From contig JAKAFG010000055.1 in assembly GCA_021818125.1 (NCBI GenBank), forward strand, positions 1 through 10,262: a DNA stretch of 10,262 nt. The letters are read 5' to 3'. The notes below the pieces were generated by a model, which was given only the letters and a program-made list of their open reading frames with translations, did not search any database and was not told the DNA's origin. This stretch comes from Pseudomonadota bacterium. Lineage in GTDB: Bacteria > Pseudomonadota > Gammaproteobacteria > Acidithiobacillales > Acidithiobacillaceae. Shown piece after piece: positions 1 to 6,274 of the stretch. Numbering within the stretch: the first letter of the stretch is position 1; each line of letters begins with the position of its first letter. The position numbers and the translations under genes are program-made.

Positions 1-11
1 TGGATATCCAT
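1..11 (-). CDS. Start of an unidentified gene downstream of cheA (5' end only)
   Basis: The cheA stop codon TGA (13-11) shares its final A with an ATG (11-9) on the minus strand, the classic TGATG stop-start overlap of coupled genes. A GAGG ribosome-binding site lies about 8 bases upstream, inside the end of cheA. Only about three codons (Met-Asp-Ile) are in the window, so the product cannot be identified. In similar loci the next gene is often cheB, a ParA-like gene or cheW, but that is only a guess. Confidence 0.4.
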
Positions 12-2101
12 CAGGCGGCACCTCGCCGGTCGGTGGGGGGCATCTTGCCGGTGCTGGGGTACTCCAAGGCGTGACCGATCAGTGCGCCCGGATCAAGGAT
101 GAGGACGACATTGCCCTTGCCGGAAATGGTTGCCCCCTGATACCAGGTTTGCTCGGCGAGAAAATCAATGGGTTTGACCACCGAGTCCTCATTGCCGAGC
201 ACCTCCGAAACCATGAAAAGGCCACGTTCGGTGAGAACCCCTTCGATGGGTTCGGAACCCAGGCGCAAAGGGCGATCATTGAGCAGGGCGCCGAGGTCTA
301 CCATGGGGGTGACCTGAGTGCCATCCACGCGGTAAACGCTGCGACCACCCATACGATGAATACGGCTTTCCTGAATGTCCAGCAGGCTTTCGATACTGGA
401 GATGGGCAGGGCGTAGATTTCCCGACGCAGGCGCAGGTAAAGTACGGGCAATACCGCCATGGTCAGCGGAAATTCCATGGCAATCGTGGTACCGAGACCG
501 AGGCGCGTCTGAATATCCAGATGCCCGCGCAGTTTGCGCACGGTTTCTTTGACCACATCCATACCGACCCCACGACCGGAGAGGTCGGTAGCCTGATCCT
601 TGGTGGAGAAGCCGGGCCGGAAGACCAGTTCTAGCGCTTCCTGTTCCGAGAGCCGGGCCGCCTGATCCGTCGTAATCACCCCTTTGTCGATGGCCTTCTG
701 GGTGACAAACTGGCGGTCTATGCCACGGCCGTCGTCAGATACTTCGATGCGTACTTTGTCGCCGAGGTGTATGGCGGCTACCCGGATCGTCGCGCTACGC
801 GGTTTACCCGCCGCCTGGCGTACCTCGGGGGGCTCAATGCCGTGGTCGAGGCTGTTGCGGATCAAATGTGTCATAGGGCCGGAGAGGGCATCGACGACGG
901 TTTTGTCGATTTCGACTTCCTCGCCGACGATGTCGAGTTTGACTTCCTTGCCGAGCTGCCGGGAGGCGTCGCGTACCACGCGGGGCAGTTGCTGGAAGAG
1001 GCGTTTGCAGGGCTGCATTCGCAGGCGCATGACCGTGCTCTGGATGTCGTTGACGGTGAGGTCCACCTCACGGGCAATGCGCGCCATATCCTCGTTTTCT
1101 TCGCCCAGACTACTGACCGCCGAAGCCAAACGGTTGCGCAGGAGGACCAGCTCGCCGACCTGATTCATGACGGCGTCGAGACGCAACGCGTCAACGCGGA
1201 GGGTGGTGTCGGCGGCTTCCGGCATGTTCTGCGCGCGCGCACTGGGGTTCGCTATGGGTGCTGGCGTTGCGGACAGCGGTTGCGCGTTGAGGTTCTGGGC
1301 TGGAAGACTGATGCGGGGTGCGGGCGCGTCAAACGCAGCGCTGGCGGGTTGCGTCTGTGCGGTGCGCTCCAGAACGTCATAACCCGGCGCCTGGCCGCCA
1401 TGGAGTTGATCCAGCACCCGCTCAAATTCTTCCGGGCTGATCTCGTCGCCAGCGAGGCAGAATTGCTCTGGTGGGTCGACCAGACCAGGGGCCTGATTGC
1501 CGTAGAGGGCGTCGAGGGTGGCTTCAAATTCGGCCTCACTGATTTCGTCGCTGCTGTCGGGCGCGGAGTGGCTGCTTATATCGGCACGCTCAATGTAAAT
1601 ACCGTTGTGACCGTCGATGGTGATCCGTTGACTGGCCAACAGCGTGGCATCTGTCGACGGACAGGTGGTTGCGTCCGTGCCGGACTCGTCCGTTTCTGCG
1701 GTGAGGACCTGCAGATAAGGGGTTTGACCAGCGGCGAGTTGCTGAATGGTCTGGCCAAGATCCACCGGCCCGGCTGCCGGACTTTCGCCGTGGGCCAACT
1801 GCTGCAGCATGTCATCGATGACGTCCAGGCCCTTGAGGATGGCGTCGATCATGCTGGCGGAGATGGTCAGCGTATGGGAACGCAGCTTGTCCAGAAGGTC
1901 TTCCAGATGATGTGTCCAGCTGACGAGGTGGTCTGCTTCGAGGAATCCCGCCCCACCTTTCAGGGTGTGAAAGGCCCGAAATACTGATGCCAAAATTTCG
2001 TCATTGCCGGGTTCAGATTCCAGGCGAAGGGTGTCTTCCTGGGCTTTTTCGAGGAGCTCGCGGGCTTCGGGAAGGTAGTCCTGCAAAATCTCCATGTCCA
2101 T
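11..2101 (-). CDS. cheA: Chemotaxis sensor histidine kinase CheA
   Basis: CheA autophosphorylates on a histidine in response to chemoreceptors and passes the phosphate to CheY. The 696-residue product reads as: HPt domain with the phospho-acceptor H45 in the HTLKGGAGF motif; a long linker of about residues 105-298; P3 dimerisation helices from about 301; an HATPase core with N box HLIRNSLDHGIE (412-423), G1 DDGRGID (456-462), F box FRPGFSTK (494-501) and G2 GRGVGMDVV (509-517); and a CheW-like receptor-coupling domain (about 551-683). I see no clear folded P2 domain. Instead the linker carries two copies of a motif, DEISxxEFExxLDxLxG, at 185-206 and 219-240. The ATG at 2101 is chosen because it lies 2 nt after the cheZ stop with a GGGGA site upstream; the TTG at 2107 overlaps cheZ and is less likely. 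It is the last complete gene of motD-SPOR-cheY-cheZ-cheA. All catalytic boxes look intact. Confidence 0.97.
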   Translation of the reverse strand: MDMEILQDYLPEARELLEKAQEDTLRLESEPGNDEILASVFRAFHTLKGGAGFLEADHLVSWTHHLEDLLDKLRSHTLTISASMIDAILKGLDVIDDMLQQLAHGESPAAGPVDLGQTIQQLAAGQTPYLQVLTAETDESGTDATTCPSTDATLLASQRITIDGHNGIYIERADISSHSAPDSSDEISEAEFEATLDALYGNQAPGLVDPPEQFCLAGDEISPEEFERVLDQLHGGQAPGYDVLERTAQTQPASAAFDAPAPRISLPAQNLNAQPLSATPAPIANPSARAQNMPEAADTTLRVDALRLDAVMNQVGELVLLRNRLASAVSSLGEENEDMARIAREVDLTVNDIQSTVMRLRMQPCKRLFQQLPRVVRDASRQLGKEVKLDIVGEEVEIDKTVVDALSGPMTHLIRNSLDHGIEPPEVRQAAGKPRSATIRVAAIHLGDKVRIEVSDDGRGIDRQFVTQKAIDKGVITTDQAARLSEQEALELVFRPGFSTKDQATDLSGRGVGMDVVKETVRKLRGHLDIQTRLGLGTTIAMEFPLTMAVLPVLYLRLRREIYALPISSIESLLDIQESRIHRMGGRSVYRVDGTQVTPMVDLGALLNDRPLRLGSEPIEGVLTERGLFMVSEVLGNEDSVVKPIDFLAEQTWYQGATISGKGNVVLILDPGALIGHALEYPSTGKMPPTDRRGAA

Positions 2102-2103
2102 GA

Positions 2104-2592
2104 TCAAATCCCCAATTCGGCGAGCAGGGCGTCTACTTCGTCTTGATTGACGCGGGGATCGGAATCCGCAACGTCATCCGCTTGGGGCGCGTAGTCCGGG
2201 TTGGCCTGCATCCCGATTTCGGCGAGTGTCAGACGGATACGTTCTTCGACCGCTTGCAGGAGGGTGATGGCTTTTTTCAGCCGCTGACCGGCAAGATCCT
2301 GCCCTTGCTGGCTGGTCAGAATGGTGAGCAGGGCGCTGTCGATGTGGTGGAGCGATTCGTCGATAAAGCGGTTATGGGCGCTGCGAATGTCATTTACGGC
2401 ATCCTGGGCACGCTCAACGGCCGACAGGGTGACCATGGTCTGCTCTTCAGTGAGGCGCAAAGCCTCCTCCAGCGGATTTTGCGCGCCCGAGAGGTTCTCT
2501 TCTGCCGTATTGGCAATACGTTTCAGGCCTTCACGGAGAAGCAGTTCGGCCTCACTCAGCAGGCGCCCCGGATTCAGCACATGGTTATTCAT
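2104..2592 (-). CDS. cheZ: Protein phosphatase CheZ (short form)
   Basis: CheZ dephosphorylates CheY-P and so ends the switching signal. The 162-residue product is mostly predicted long helix, as expected for the CheZ helical hairpin. Residues 94-107 (SQQGQDLAGQRLKK) match the conserved segment that carries the catalytic glutamine (MAQDFQDLTGQVIKR in E. coli), so Q98 is the likely catalytic residue. After a flexible acidic linker the protein ends in NQDEVDALLAELGI, equivalent to the CheY-binding C-terminal helix (VDDLLDSLGF type). At 162 residues it is clearly shorter than E. coli CheZ (about 214) and Pseudomonas CheZ (about 260). Its ATG overlaps the cheY stop in ATGA, with GGGAG as ribosome-binding site, so it is translationally coupled to the gene for its substrate. 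Confidence 0.92.
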   Translation of the reverse strand: MNNHVLNPGRLLSEAELLLREGLKRIANTAEENLSGAQNPLEEALRLTEEQTMVTLSAVERAQDAVNDIRSAHNRFIDESLHHIDSALLTILTSQQGQDLAGQRLKKAITLLQAVEERIRLTLAEIGMQANPDYAPQADDVADSDPRVNQDEVDALLAELGI

Positions 2593-3008
2593 GACTGAGC
2601 TCCCTGAGCGGCTTGCAGGCGTTTGAAAACGGCATCGAGCTTTTCCTTGAGTGTGTCAGCGGTGAAAGGCTTGACGATATAGCCGTTCACCCCGGCCTGA
2701 GCCGCTTCAAGGATGTTCTCGCGTTTGGCCTCTGCCGTGACCATGAGGACCGGTATGTGCTTGAGTTGGGCGTCTGCACGAATGGCACGGAGCAGGTCGA
2801 TACCCTGCATGTTGGGCATGTTCCAGTCAGAGACGACAAAATCGAAGGGTCGGTTGCGCAGTCTTTGCAGCGCCTGTACCCCGTCTTCGGCTTCATCAAA
2901 ATTGCTGAAACCCAGCTCCCGCAACAGGTTGCGCACAATCCGGCGCATGGTGGAAAAGTCGTCCACTACGAGGATGTGAATGCTTTTATCGACCTGATCT
3001 ATTCCCAT
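2589..3008 (-). CDS. cheY: Chemotaxis response regulator CheY
   Basis: This is a single-domain receiver that, when phosphorylated by CheA, binds FliM at the flagellar switch. The 139-residue product has the acidic pair D16-D17, phospho-acceptor D61 (SDWNMPNMQG), the switch threonine T91 (VTAEA), the aromatic switch position Y110 and K113 (VKPF), so it should be fully active. The open frame can be extended upstream to a GTG at 3074. I take the ATG at 3008 because AAGGAGGAG sits just before it and because an extension of 22 residues would be unusual for CheY. It is the first gene of cheY-cheZ-cheA and is preceded by a leader of about 150 nt and a sigma-28-like promoter. Among single-domain receivers, CheY is favoured by the cheZ and cheA neighbours and by residues close to E. 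coli CheY. Confidence 0.96.
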   Translation of the reverse strand: MGIDQVDKSIHILVVDDFSTMRRIVRNLLRELGFSNFDEAEDGVQALQRLRNRPFDFVVSDWNMPNMQGIDLLRAIRADAQLKHIPVLMVTAEAKRENILEAAQAGVNGYIVKPFTADTLKEKLDAVFKRLQAAQGAQS

Positions 3009-3158
3009 ATACCCCTTTTCTCCTCCTTGAGTGGCAGCCTCTCTGATCGGTTGCCGAGAGCTCGCCGTCCGCACAACGGACGTCTCCCTAATCTGTGATG
3101 GTTTTAAGCAAACTCTATACCAGCAGCAAGAATGCCCTGCTGGTCAGTTGCGGTCTTG
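3009..3158 (-). promoter_or_regulatory. Long, hairpin-rich 5' leader of cheY
   Basis: If transcription starts about 7 bases after the sigma-28-like -10 element, cheY has a leader of roughly 150 nt. It holds two clear inverted repeats: ACCAGCA/TGCTGGT at 3119-3125 and 3138-3144 (12-nt loop), and CGTCCG/CGGACG at 3066-3071 and 3077-3082 (5-nt loop). A weaker stem, TCGG-CAA-CCGA, lies near 3046-3056. None is followed by a run of U, so they do not look like terminators. I do not recognise a known riboswitch class. A role in mRNA stability or in binding of CsrA or a small RNA is inference only. Confidence 0.4.
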
Positions 3159-3165
3159 TTGAGTT

Positions 3166-3193
3166 ATACGGCACGAAAGCTTGGAAACTGAAG
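3166..3193 (-). promoter_or_regulatory. Sigma-28 (FliA)-like promoter of cheY
   Basis: On the minus strand the sequence reads CTTCAGTT, 11 bases, then GTGCCGTAT followed by AA. This resembles the flagellar sigma-28 consensus (TAAAGTTT or TCAAGTT, about 11-12 bases, GCCGATAA). The same two blocks with the same spacing occur before flgM at 7310-7337, a gene known in other bacteria to depend on FliA. That exact match is the main support. The predicted start site is near 3158. Confidence 0.6.
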
Positions 3194-3213
3194 GGGCTCC
3201 GCCGCCCGGATCA

Positions 3214-3942
3214 TCAGCGGACGGGTGACCAGTATTGGGGATAGCCCTGATGTTTGGTGAGGTTGGCGATGCGTCGCGTGACGGTATCGGCGGCGATCCG
3301 GTTGGGCACGGGGCCCACCAACACGCGGTAAAGATGGTTCTGTGGCAAGGTGCCGATGCACGTGCTGAAGCCTGTGCTTTTGATCAGTTTTGCCAGATCG
3401 GTTGCCATGCTGGAGCGCCCGAAAGCCCCCAGTTGCACATACCACCCAGCGTCGCTGCAGGTGTTGTCAACGGCTGGGGCGGGGGCCGTTGGTGCTTTAT
3501 GGATGGGTGGAGCAGACTTCTGCGTCAGGGCGGGACGAGTCAATACGGGCACTGGGGAGGGTGTCGGGCGCGGGTTGGCCGCGACAATTTTTTGGCGAAC
3601 TGGAGACCGCCTGGATCCTTTGGCAATGACTGTGGGTGAAACAATTGGATTCGCACTCGTGTTGATGGCGGTTGCTGACCGAGTTGAGATCGTCGGGGTG
3701 GTAACTGCTGCGGTGGATTTGGCGGAGTTAACAGGGGATATTACCGCGAGGGGTTGCGGCAGGCTCAAAAAAACGCTGACCCCACTGGATTGAAGGGTTT
3801 TGGAAGCGCTTTCGTCGTGTCGTTCGGAATGGTTCCAGTATACCCCCGTGGCGACCACGACCAGTAGAAGGAGAGCGACGATGATGACGCGATTGAGGCG
3901 CCTCTGCTGCTTTTGCGTTTTGCTGATCTCGTCGGATGTCAT
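3214..3942 (-). CDS. Membrane-anchored SPOR-domain protein of unknown role
   Basis: The 242-residue product has a short basic cytoplasmic N-terminus (1-18), one membrane segment (about 19-35), a long low-complexity linker rich in Ser, Thr, Ala and Pro (about 45-160), and a C-terminal SPOR domain (about 166-240). The SPOR domain starts WYVQLGAFGRSSMATDLAKL and contains the typical YRVLVGP strand. SPOR domains bind peptidoglycan stripped of stem peptides, so this should be an inner-membrane protein reaching into the periplasm, as in FtsN or DamX. The start ATG has AGGAAAG upstream and lies 21 nt after motD, which implies co-transcription with the stator gene. C162 and C195 flank the SPOR domain and could form a disulfide. 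I cannot name the gene. It may help place the stator or polar flagellum in the wall, but it could equally be a cell-division factor that happens to lie here. Confidence 0.85.
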   Translation of the reverse strand: MTSDEISKTQKQQRRLNRVIIVALLLLVVVATGVYWNHSERHDESASKTLQSSGVSVFLSLPQPLAVISPVNSAKSTAAVTTPTISTRSATAINTSANPIVSPTVIAKGSRRSPVRQKIVAANPRPTPSPVPVLTRPALTQKSAPPIHKAPTAPAPAVDNTCSDAGWYVQLGAFGRSSMATDLAKLIKSTGFSTCIGTLPQNHLYRVLVGPVPNRIAADTVTRRIANLTKHQGYPQYWSPVR

Positions 3943-3963
3943 TGATCGAATCTTTCCTGATAT

Positions 3964-4815
3964 CTAACCGCGCTGATCAATGGCGCCAGCCATGATCGGA
4001 TCGGTTCCGGCCTTACTCGGATTCTGCGGGGCGACTACCACGATGCTTACCCGTCGATTCATGACGAGGCCCTTCGCCGTATCGTTGGGTGCTACCGGAT
4101 GATACTTGCCGTAGCCCGCCGCGACCAGATTCTGCGGATTCACGCCATGCTGGATGAAGAGTTCCACTACGGAAACTGCACGCGCGGCGGACAGTGCCCA
4201 ATTGGATGCAAATTGGGCGGTGCGAATGGGTAGATCGTTGGTAAAACCGTTTACCTGGACCTGGTAAGGCACCTGACGCAAGACCTGTGCAATAGCCCCC
4301 AGAGTGGTGGTGGCATGAGGGCTGAGCCGCGTCTGTGCCGAGTGAAACAGGATTTTGGCGTTAAGATCGATGACGACGCCCAGGTTGCTCCGGTGAATAG
4401 CGACGCTACCCTGCGCGATCAGAGGCTTAAGCAGTGTTTCCATCTGTTTTTCAATTTGCCGCATGGCGGCGGGATGCGGCGGTGTTTGTGGGTTGTTCCT
4501 TGCCTGGGGAGAAACCTGGCCTTTTTGCACATGAGGTACGGGCGCCATGTCGGCGATTTTAGGCAGGGCGGGCAGCTCTACAGGCGTCTGGCTGAGGGAT
4601 GGCCTTGCGTCAGAGCGGATGGGGACCGGTGACCAGGGTTGTCCACTGAAGGCGGATACCAAAGTTTTCGACAGGACTCTGTATTTGCCTTCATTCACCG
4701 AGGAAATGGCATACATCACCACAAAAAAGGCGAAGAGCAGAGTAATGAAGTCGGCATAAGACACCAGCCAACGTTCATGATTTTCCCATTCCTCTTCTTT
4801 CTTACGGCGTGCCAT
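3964..4815 (-). CDS. motD: Flagellar stator protein MotD (MotB family)
   Basis: This is the peptidoglycan-anchoring subunit of a proton-driven flagellar stator. The 283-residue product opens with the MotD-type charged N-terminus (MARRKKEEEWENHERWLVSY), then one membrane helix (about 20-38) carrying the essential proton-binding D22 in YADFITLLFAFF. A plug/linker region rich in Pro and Gln follows (about 58-118), then an OmpA-like peptidoglycan-binding domain (about 150-262) with SNWALSAARA (204-213) and NRRVSIVV (253-260). The ATG at 4815 is preferred over an upstream in-frame start at 4929 because AAGGAGA precedes it and the family normally begins MARR. A MotA/MotC partner normally lies directly upstream, but none is present here. 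MotD is favoured over MotB by the N-terminal sequence, which closely resembles Pseudomonas MotD as I recall it. Confidence 0.93.
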   Translation of the reverse strand: MARRKKEEEWENHERWLVSYADFITLLFAFFVVMYAISSVNEGKYRVLSKTLVSAFSGQPWSPVPIRSDARPSLSQTPVELPALPKIADMAPVPHVQKGQVSPQARNNPQTPPHPAAMRQIEKQMETLLKPLIAQGSVAIHRSNLGVVIDLNAKILFHSAQTRLSPHATTTLGAIAQVLRQVPYQVQVNGFTNDLPIRTAQFASNWALSAARAVSVVELFIQHGVNPQNLVAAGYGKYHPVAPNDTAKGLVMNRRVSIVVVAPQNPSKAGTDPIMAGAIDQRG

Positions 4816-5048
4816 GGCGATCTCCTTGTCACTAAACTGCTCTGGGAAATAGACGATTTTTCCGATCCTGCAGCGACTCCCTTGGCAAGGTGAAAACCGT
4901 GCCGCGAAAAGCCCCCAGCGGTACGGCATGAATCATGCTTTTGAAACGTTATCCGCAAAAACGGACCGTTACGATCGCCCGAATCTGACGGTCTTTCGTC
5001 AGGATCGTCAAAAACTTGACGACTAAAATTGTAAAACGCGAGGACACG
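4816..5048. promoter_or_regulatory. Divergent intergenic region between motD and the PilZ gene
   Basis: This 233-nt region holds no convincing gene. It must contain start signals for both motD (leftward) and the PilZ gene (rightward). A weak sigma-28-like pair can be read leftward: TCAAGTTT (5019-5012), 11 bases, GACGAAAG (5000-4993). This fits the consensus less well than the cheY and flgM elements and lies over 170 nt from motD. A perfect palindrome, AACGG-A-CCGTT, lies at 4960-4970. No good sigma-70 or sigma-54 element was found. Confidence 0.4.
4986..5021. promoter_or_regulatory. Phased TGACG/CGTCA cluster with a FleQ-box-like palindrome
   Basis: Four copies of the same half-site occur in alternating orientation, starting at 4986 (TGACG), 4997 (CGTCA), 5006 (CGTCAA) and 5016 (TTGACG), about one helical turn apart. 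The last two form the palindrome CGTCAA-AAAC-TTGACG. Its core, GTCAAAAACTTGAC (5007-5020), is close to the FleQ box described for Pseudomonas, which I recall as GTCAnTAAAtTGAC. FleQ is a c-di-GMP-responsive master regulator of flagella. Its action here is inference. Confidence 0.4.
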
Positions 5049-5795
5049 ATGTTTTCAAACCAGAGCTTCCTGGATCAACTGTTCACTGAAAAAAATCGGC
5101 AAACGGGGAAAGGACAGATAGAGCGAGCTCTTGCCGAATTGATCGCGAGCGGTGAAGCGCTGGCGGTGATGGTTGGGCGTAGTGGCGGCGTTTTGGCCCA
5201 GGCCACGCTCCTTCATGCTGAAACAGACACCGCGACCCTGATCCTCGATGAACTGATGCCGGAAGCAGAAAATACCCGCTTGCTGTGCGGCGAGGATTTG
5301 CTCCTGTGGAGCACGTCGACGTTACCCTTGGGGTTTCAGAGCGCGGTGATCGAGAGACTGCTGTGGCAGCGTTATGGGGCTGTGCGCATCCAATGGCCGG
5401 ATGCGCTTTACCATCTGCAGCGCCGCGCCGCTCTGCGCGCAGTGCCCGCTGAGGCCGGTGGATTGGCGCTGTCACTTCAGCGCCACGGTGCGCGCAGTTG
5501 CGACGGGCTCTGTGTGGATCTGGGTGCCGGTGGCATGCGCGCAAGAATTCATGCGCCCAGTGACTATCCGATGACTGCCGGCGAGATGCTGGCAAGCGTG
5601 CAATTCAGCTTTCAGGGCAAGGTGTACCGGGTGGGGGCGCAGGTTCGTTATGTGGAACCGGTAGGTCATCCCCGTGGTACCGCCTCACAAGACATTGGCT
5701 TGAGCTTCGTGCAAGCCCCTGGCGCCCTGCAGGAGCAGATTATCCAATATGCCTTGCGCTGCGACCGCGAGCATTTACGCAGCGCCAATCGCTAA
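5049..5795 (+). CDS. YcgR-type PilZ protein, candidate c-di-GMP motility brake
   Basis: The 248-residue product has the two-domain layout of YcgR/FlgZ flagellar brakes: an N-terminal YcgR-like beta domain (about 3-110) and a C-terminal PilZ domain (about 122-235). The c-di-GMP-binding motif RxxxR is present as QRRAALR (R126, R130), just after the domain junction. The second motif, usually (D/N)xSxxG, reads DLGAGG (D157, G159, G162), so the serine is replaced by glycine. Family knowledge: such proteins bind c-di-GMP and slow the motor through MotA or FliG/FliM. The ATG at 5049 is chosen because a GAGG site precedes it by 5 bases; a TTG at 5016 in the same frame lies inside the palindrome. It stands alone on the plus strand and its last 21 bases overlap fliW tail to tail. 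I leave the symbol empty because the sequence is divergent from named members. Confidence 0.82.
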   Translation: MFSNQSFLDQLFTEKNRQTGKGQIERALAELIASGEALAVMVGRSGGVLAQATLLHAETDTATLILDELMPEAENTRLLCGEDLLLWSTSTLPLGFQSAVIERLLWQRYGAVRIQWPDALYHLQRRAALRAVPAEAGGLALSLQRHGARSCDGLCVDLGAGGMRARIHAPSDYPMTAGEMLASVQFSFQGKVYRVGAQVRYVEPVGHPRGTASQDIGLSFVQAPGALQEQIIQYALRCDREHLRSANR

Positions 5796-6272
5796 GGGGC
5801 TGGCAGTGCTATCCCGGCGGGCGAGTCCGAGTTGGATGATTGGTACACCAAGGATTGCCGGAGGCGTCTGGGCTTCGGAAATGTTTGTCAGGCTGGGTTC
5901 GGCATGCTCGACAATCCATTGACCGAATTGGCGGGTGTTGGGTAAGAAATACAGTGGAGCCAAGGCATTGGCCTGTAAAGAATCATTGGTTTTTTGTGGC
6001 AGGATGACCATGACCATGCTGATTCCATCCGTTGCTTGCGCCGCAAATTGTGGGCGTTGCGGGTAGTGCAGGCCGAAATGTTCCGGCGCAACCAGCAGAA
6101 AGGCGATCAGCGGCTCATCCAGAGATTGCAGCCAGACGAAGGGGCCTTGTTCATGAACGTGAAGGAGCGCAAACCGCTGCAACTCCGCAAAGCCCGGCAG
6201 GGGGGCGACACAATGCCATACCTGCGCATCAGAGATAGGTAGAAGGCCAAAGCGGGTGGAGTAGTCGGTCAT
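5775..6272 (-). CDS. fliW: Flagellar assembly factor FliW
   Basis: FliW binds CsrA and blocks its RNA binding. In Bacillus it is itself titrated by flagellin, so flagellin translation is tied to secretion. The 165-residue product shows the family signature PLPGFAELQRFALL (25-38), PFVWLQSLDEPLIAFLLV (44-61) and the later ANALAPLYFLP strand (101-111). It is somewhat longer than typical FliW because of an extra C-terminal stretch of about 25-30 residues. The ATG at 6272 lies 2 nt after the csrA stop, with GGAAGAG as ribosome-binding site in the end of csrA. The upstream in-frame start at 6332 would overlap csrA by about 60 nt and is rejected. It is the last gene of flgA-flgM-flgN-csrA-fliW and overlaps the convergent PilZ gene by 21 bp. 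Confidence 0.9.
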   Translation of the reverse strand: MTDYSTRFGLLPISDAQVWHCVAPLPGFAELQRFALLHVHEQGPFVWLQSLDEPLIAFLLVAPEHFGLHYPQRPQFAAQATDGISMVMVILPQKTNDSLQANALAPLYFLPNTRQFGQWIVEHAEPSLTNISEAQTPPAILGVPIIQLGLARRDSTASPLAIGAA

Positions 6273-6274
6273 TT

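Noticed and set aside
1..10. Perfect 10-bp palindrome TGGATATCCA at the window edge
   Set aside because: It falls within the first codons of the next gene and such short palindromes are common; nothing around it suggests a site.
71..634. 187-codon plus-strand open frame
   Set aside because: Antisense shadow of the cheA CheW-like and HATPase region; no domain and no independent start signal.
1576..1600. GCCGATATAAG on the minus strand inside cheA, like a sigma-28 -10 element
   Set aside because: No matching -35 block at the right distance, and it lies within coding sequence with no gene start downstream.
767..1987. 406-codon open frame on the plus strand
   Set aside because: It is antisense to cheA, whose kinase domains are unmistakable. 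The frame is long because of codon bias in a GC-rich gene, and its translation shows no recognisable domain or good ribosome-binding site.
3009..3074. 22-residue N-terminal extension of CheY from a GTG
   Set aside because: CheY proteins rarely carry such a tail, and the ATG at 3008 has a near-perfect ribosome-binding site. A GGGAG upstream of the GTG keeps a small doubt.
3195..3213. Possible terminator after the SPOR gene (GGGC/GCCC stem)
   Set aside because: The stem is only about 4 bp, there is no U run, and it abuts the -35 block of the cheY promoter.
4816..4929. 38-residue upstream extension of MotD
   Set aside because: The family begins at MARR and AAGGAGA lies just before the ATG at 4815; the extension has no such signal and resembles nothing.
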